Shown here: piece after piece, positions 14,594 to 16,347 of the stretch
Layout: each line of letters starts with the position of its first letter
How positions within the stretch are numbered: the stretch's first letter is position 1
Source of the DNA: an uncultured Acetobacteraceae bacterium
GTDB lineage: Bacteria > Pseudomonadota > Alphaproteobacteria > Acetobacterales > Acetobacteraceae
Assembly: GCA_903839965.1 (NCBI GenBank)
Contig: CAIMEK010000108.1
Location: 1 to 16,347, forward strand
Length of the DNA stretch: 16,347 nt
Direction: 5' to 3'
The notes under the pieces: model-generated
Databases searched by the model: none
Seen by the model: only the letters and a program-made list of their open reading frames with translations
Told to the model about the DNA's origin: nothing
Position numbers and translations under genes: made by a program

Positions 14594-15566
14594 CGCCGCC
14601 TCCGCGCCGGCGGCCGAACAGGCTCACCAGCCCCTGCGGCCGGGCCAGCGCCACCAGCACGATCAGCCCGCCATAGATCATCAGGTCGACGCCGCGGCCG
14701 GAGCCACCGAGATAGGAGCGGGTGAGTTCGCTCATCGGGATCAGCACGGCCGCCCCCACCAGCGGCCCCCACAGCGTGCCCACCCCGCCGAGCACGGCGG
14801 GCAGCGGAATGAGGATCGAGAGGGTGCCGGCCATCACGCTGTCGGGGTCGATGTAGCCGACATACTGGGCATAGATGGCGCCGCCCATGCCGGTGAAGCA
14901 CCCGCTGATCGCCGCGGCCGCCATCTTGGAGGGGAACACCCGCACGCCGAGCGAGCGCGCCGCCACCATGTCGTCCTTCACCGCCCGCCAGGCAAACCCC
15001 CAGCGCGACCCCTCCAGGAGGAAGGCGGCCAGCCAGGTCGCCGCGGCAAACGCGAGCACCACGTAGTGGTACGGCAACTTGGCCGTGCGGAACTGCAACG
15101 CCACCCAGGACTCGCCCTTGAACGGCACGTAGACGCCGGTCGCGCCGCCGATGAAATCCCAGTTCTGGAACAGCAGCCAGCCGATCTCGCCCACCACCAC
15201 GGTGGCGATGGCGTAGTAGTGCCCGGACAGCAGGAAGCACGGCCAGCCCACCAGCAGCGCCCCCAACCCGCCCAGCGCCCCGCCGGCCAGCATGCCGAAG
15301 GCGGGCGGTATGCCGAGACGCACGAACAGCAGCGTGGAGACGTAGGCGCCGAAGCCGAAATACAGCGCGTGGCCGAGGCTGATCTGCCCGCAATAGCCGC
15401 CCAGGATGTTCCAGGCCTGCGCCAGCCCGGCGAACAGGATGGTGATGATGATGAGGTTCTGCGTGTAGACATCGCCGATCGGCAGCGGCAGCACCGCCAG
15501 GGCCGCCAGCACCACCCCGCCGGCGATCAGCTCGGCGCGGCGGCGGCGCAGGATGGAATTGTCCAT
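14577..15566 (-). CDS. livM: LivM-type branched-chain ABC transporter permease
   Basis: A 329-residue inner-membrane permease with about ten hydrophobic segments. The family signature ILGGYCGQISLGHALYFGFG lies in the N-terminal part, and the cytoplasmic coupling loop WRAVKDDMVAARSLGVRVFPSK stands in the second half, as in other LivM proteins. The ATG (15564-15566) shares its A with the livH stop TGA. It ends 17 bp inside livG. The frame is open much further upstream, but those codons overlap livH and have no LivM similarity. With LivH it forms the membrane channel. Confidence 0.94.
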   Translation of the reverse strand: MDNSILRRRRAELIAGGVVLAALAVLPLPIGDVYTQNLIIITILFAGLAQAWNILGGYCGQISLGHALYFGFGAYVSTLLFVRLGIPPAFGMLAGGALGGLGALLVGWPCFLLSGHYYAIATVVVGEIGWLLFQNWDFIGGATGVYVPFKGESWVALQFRTAKLPYHYVVLAFAAATWLAAFLLEGSRWGFAWRAVKDDMVAARSLGVRVFPSKMAAAAISGCFTGMGGAIYAQYVGYIDPDSVMAGTLSILIPLPAVLGGVGTLWGPLVGAAVLIPMSELTRSYLGGSGRGVDLMIYGGLIVLVALARPQGLVSLFGRRRGGGDARAA

Positions 15567-16347
15567 CACAGCGTGCCCAGCAGGCCGCGCGGACGGAACA
15601 GCACCACGGCGAGATAGATGACGAACATGCCGACCTGCTTGAGCGACGGCTCCAGCATCAGCGCGGTCAGCGCCTCCACCTCGCCGATCAGCAGCCCGGC
15701 AACCAGCGCCCCGCCCAGGCTGCCGAACCCGCCGAGCGCCACGGTGACGTAGGCGGTGATGGCGAAGTTCGCGCCGACGTTCGGCGACACGTAATAGAAG
15801 GTCGCCAGCATCACCCCGGCGATGCCCACCGCCGCCGACCCGAGCCCCCAGCCCAGGGCAAAAATGCGGTTGCGGTCGATGCCCACCAGCGCCACCGCAT
15901 CGCGGTCCTCGCGCGTCGCCTCCAGGGCGCGGCCGAACTCGGTGCGGCTGATCAGCAGCAGCCCGGCGAACGCCGCCAGGCACACCAGGCTGGCCGCCAC
16001 CTGCGGCAGCGGCAGGAACACATCGCCGACCTGCGCGGTGCGGTTGGCCACCAGGCCGGAGGTGATGCTGCGGAACTCGCCGCCGAAAGCGAACTGCGCG
16101 GCCCCGCGAATGAAGATCGCCAGCCCGAAGGTGACGAAGATCTGCACCATGCCGCGGTTGAACGGCACCGACAACGCGCGGGCGATCAACCCGCGGTACA
16201 GCGCCATGCCGAGGCCGAACATCAGCAGCACCACGATCGGCAGCAGCAGCAACGGATCGACGCCGGTGAGTTCCCACAGCACGAAGGCAGCGTACATGGC
16301 GAGCATCATCAGCTCGCCATGCGCGAAGTTCACCACGTCCATCAGCC
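15566..16347 (-). CDS. livH: LivH-type branched-chain ABC transporter permease (5' end missing)
   Basis: At least 258 residues of a LivH-type inner-membrane permease; the gene runs off the window, and the frame continues past the internal Met of LMDVVNFAHGELMMLAMYA, so the true start, probably some tens of codons upstream, lies outside. Visible marks are the N-terminal VNFAHGELM motif and the coupling loop EFGRALEATREDRDAVALVG, with hydrophobic segments throughout. It overlaps livM at TGATG. The matching LivK-type binding protein, if it exists, would be outside the window. Confidence 0.93.
   Translation of the reverse strand, partial: LMDVVNFAHGELMMLAMYAAFVLWELTGVDPLLLLPIVVLLMFGLGMALYRGLIARALSVPFNRGMVQIFVTFGLAIFIRGAAQFAFGGEFRSITSGLVANRTAQVGDVFLPLPQVAASLVCLAAFAGLLLISRTEFGRALEATREDRDAVALVGIDRNRIFALGWGLGSAAVGIAGVMLATFYYVSPNVGANFAITAYVTVALGGFGSLGGALVAGLLIGEVEALTALMLEPSLKQVGMFVIYLAVVLFRPRGLLGTL

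Noticed and set aside
13923..15617. A 564-codon plus-strand open frame across livG and livM
   Set aside because: The product is low-complexity Ala/Arg/His/Gln sequence. The minus-strand genes here carry Walker motifs and permease signatures and overlap in the usual operon manner.
14577..16277. LivM extended upstream to 566 codons
   Set aside because: The added N-terminal part lies over livH in another frame and looks Arg-rich and non-membrane; MDNSIL at 15566 overlapping the livH stop is the natural start.

Overview
The window is GC-rich chromosomal DNA from a bacterium, most likely an alpha- or betaproteobacterium. The liv-type ABC genes, COG3618-type amidohydrolase, Ldh_2 dehydrogenase and IS3 remnants would suit Acetobacteraceae/Rhodospirillales, but that placement is inference. 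No rRNA, tRNA, CRISPR array, phage gene or regulator gene is visible. Almost everything reads on the minus strand; the only convincing plus-strand gene is one MFS transporter.

Region by region. (1) 1-395 has no convincing gene but holds a strong 16-bp hairpin. (2) 396-1460, minus: an Ldh_2-family malate/lactate-type dehydrogenase. Its upstream region is occupied by the 3' end of a decayed IS3-family transposase that is fused in frame to it. A second decayed IS3 remnant of another subgroup lies in opposite orientation at about 2000-2233, and a palindromic stretch lies between the two. (3) 2364-3428, minus: a ketopantoate-reductase-family enzyme with its active-site residues intact. (4) A 471-bp divergent intergenic region, then 3900-5261, plus: an MFS transporter followed by a hairpin terminator. 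(5) 5450-10955, minus: a probable catabolic operon. In transcription order it runs NTF2-like protein, beta-propeller lactonase, NTF2-like paralogue, COG3618-type amidohydrolase/lactonase, a 20-residue Tat-like mini-ORF, NIPSNAP protein, enolase-superfamily dehydratase/racemase, SnoaL-like protein, and a terminator hairpin. (6) A 677-bp spacer, 10956-11632, with a probable terminator of the next operon. (7) 11633-16347, minus: a transporter operon livH(partial)-livM-livG-livF followed within 14 bp by a polar-amino-acid-type solute-binding protein and a single HisM/GlnP-type permease.

How the parts may work together (inference). The enzymes of regions 2-5 look like a set for uptake and breakdown of a sugar acid, lactone or related hydroxy/keto acid: MFS import, lactone hydrolysis by two unrelated lactonase folds, dehydration by an enolase-superfamily enzyme, and redox steps by the Ldh_2 and PanE-type enzymes. 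The transporter operon may bring in the substrate or an amino-acid-like relative. The substrate cannot be named from sequence alone. The least ordinary points are the mixed HAAT/PAAT transporter operon with no PAAT ATPase of its own, the enolase-superfamily enzyme with a KxH instead of KxK motif, the duplicated NTF2-like genes around the lactonase, and the tiny Tat-like ORF with a very strong ribosome-binding site.
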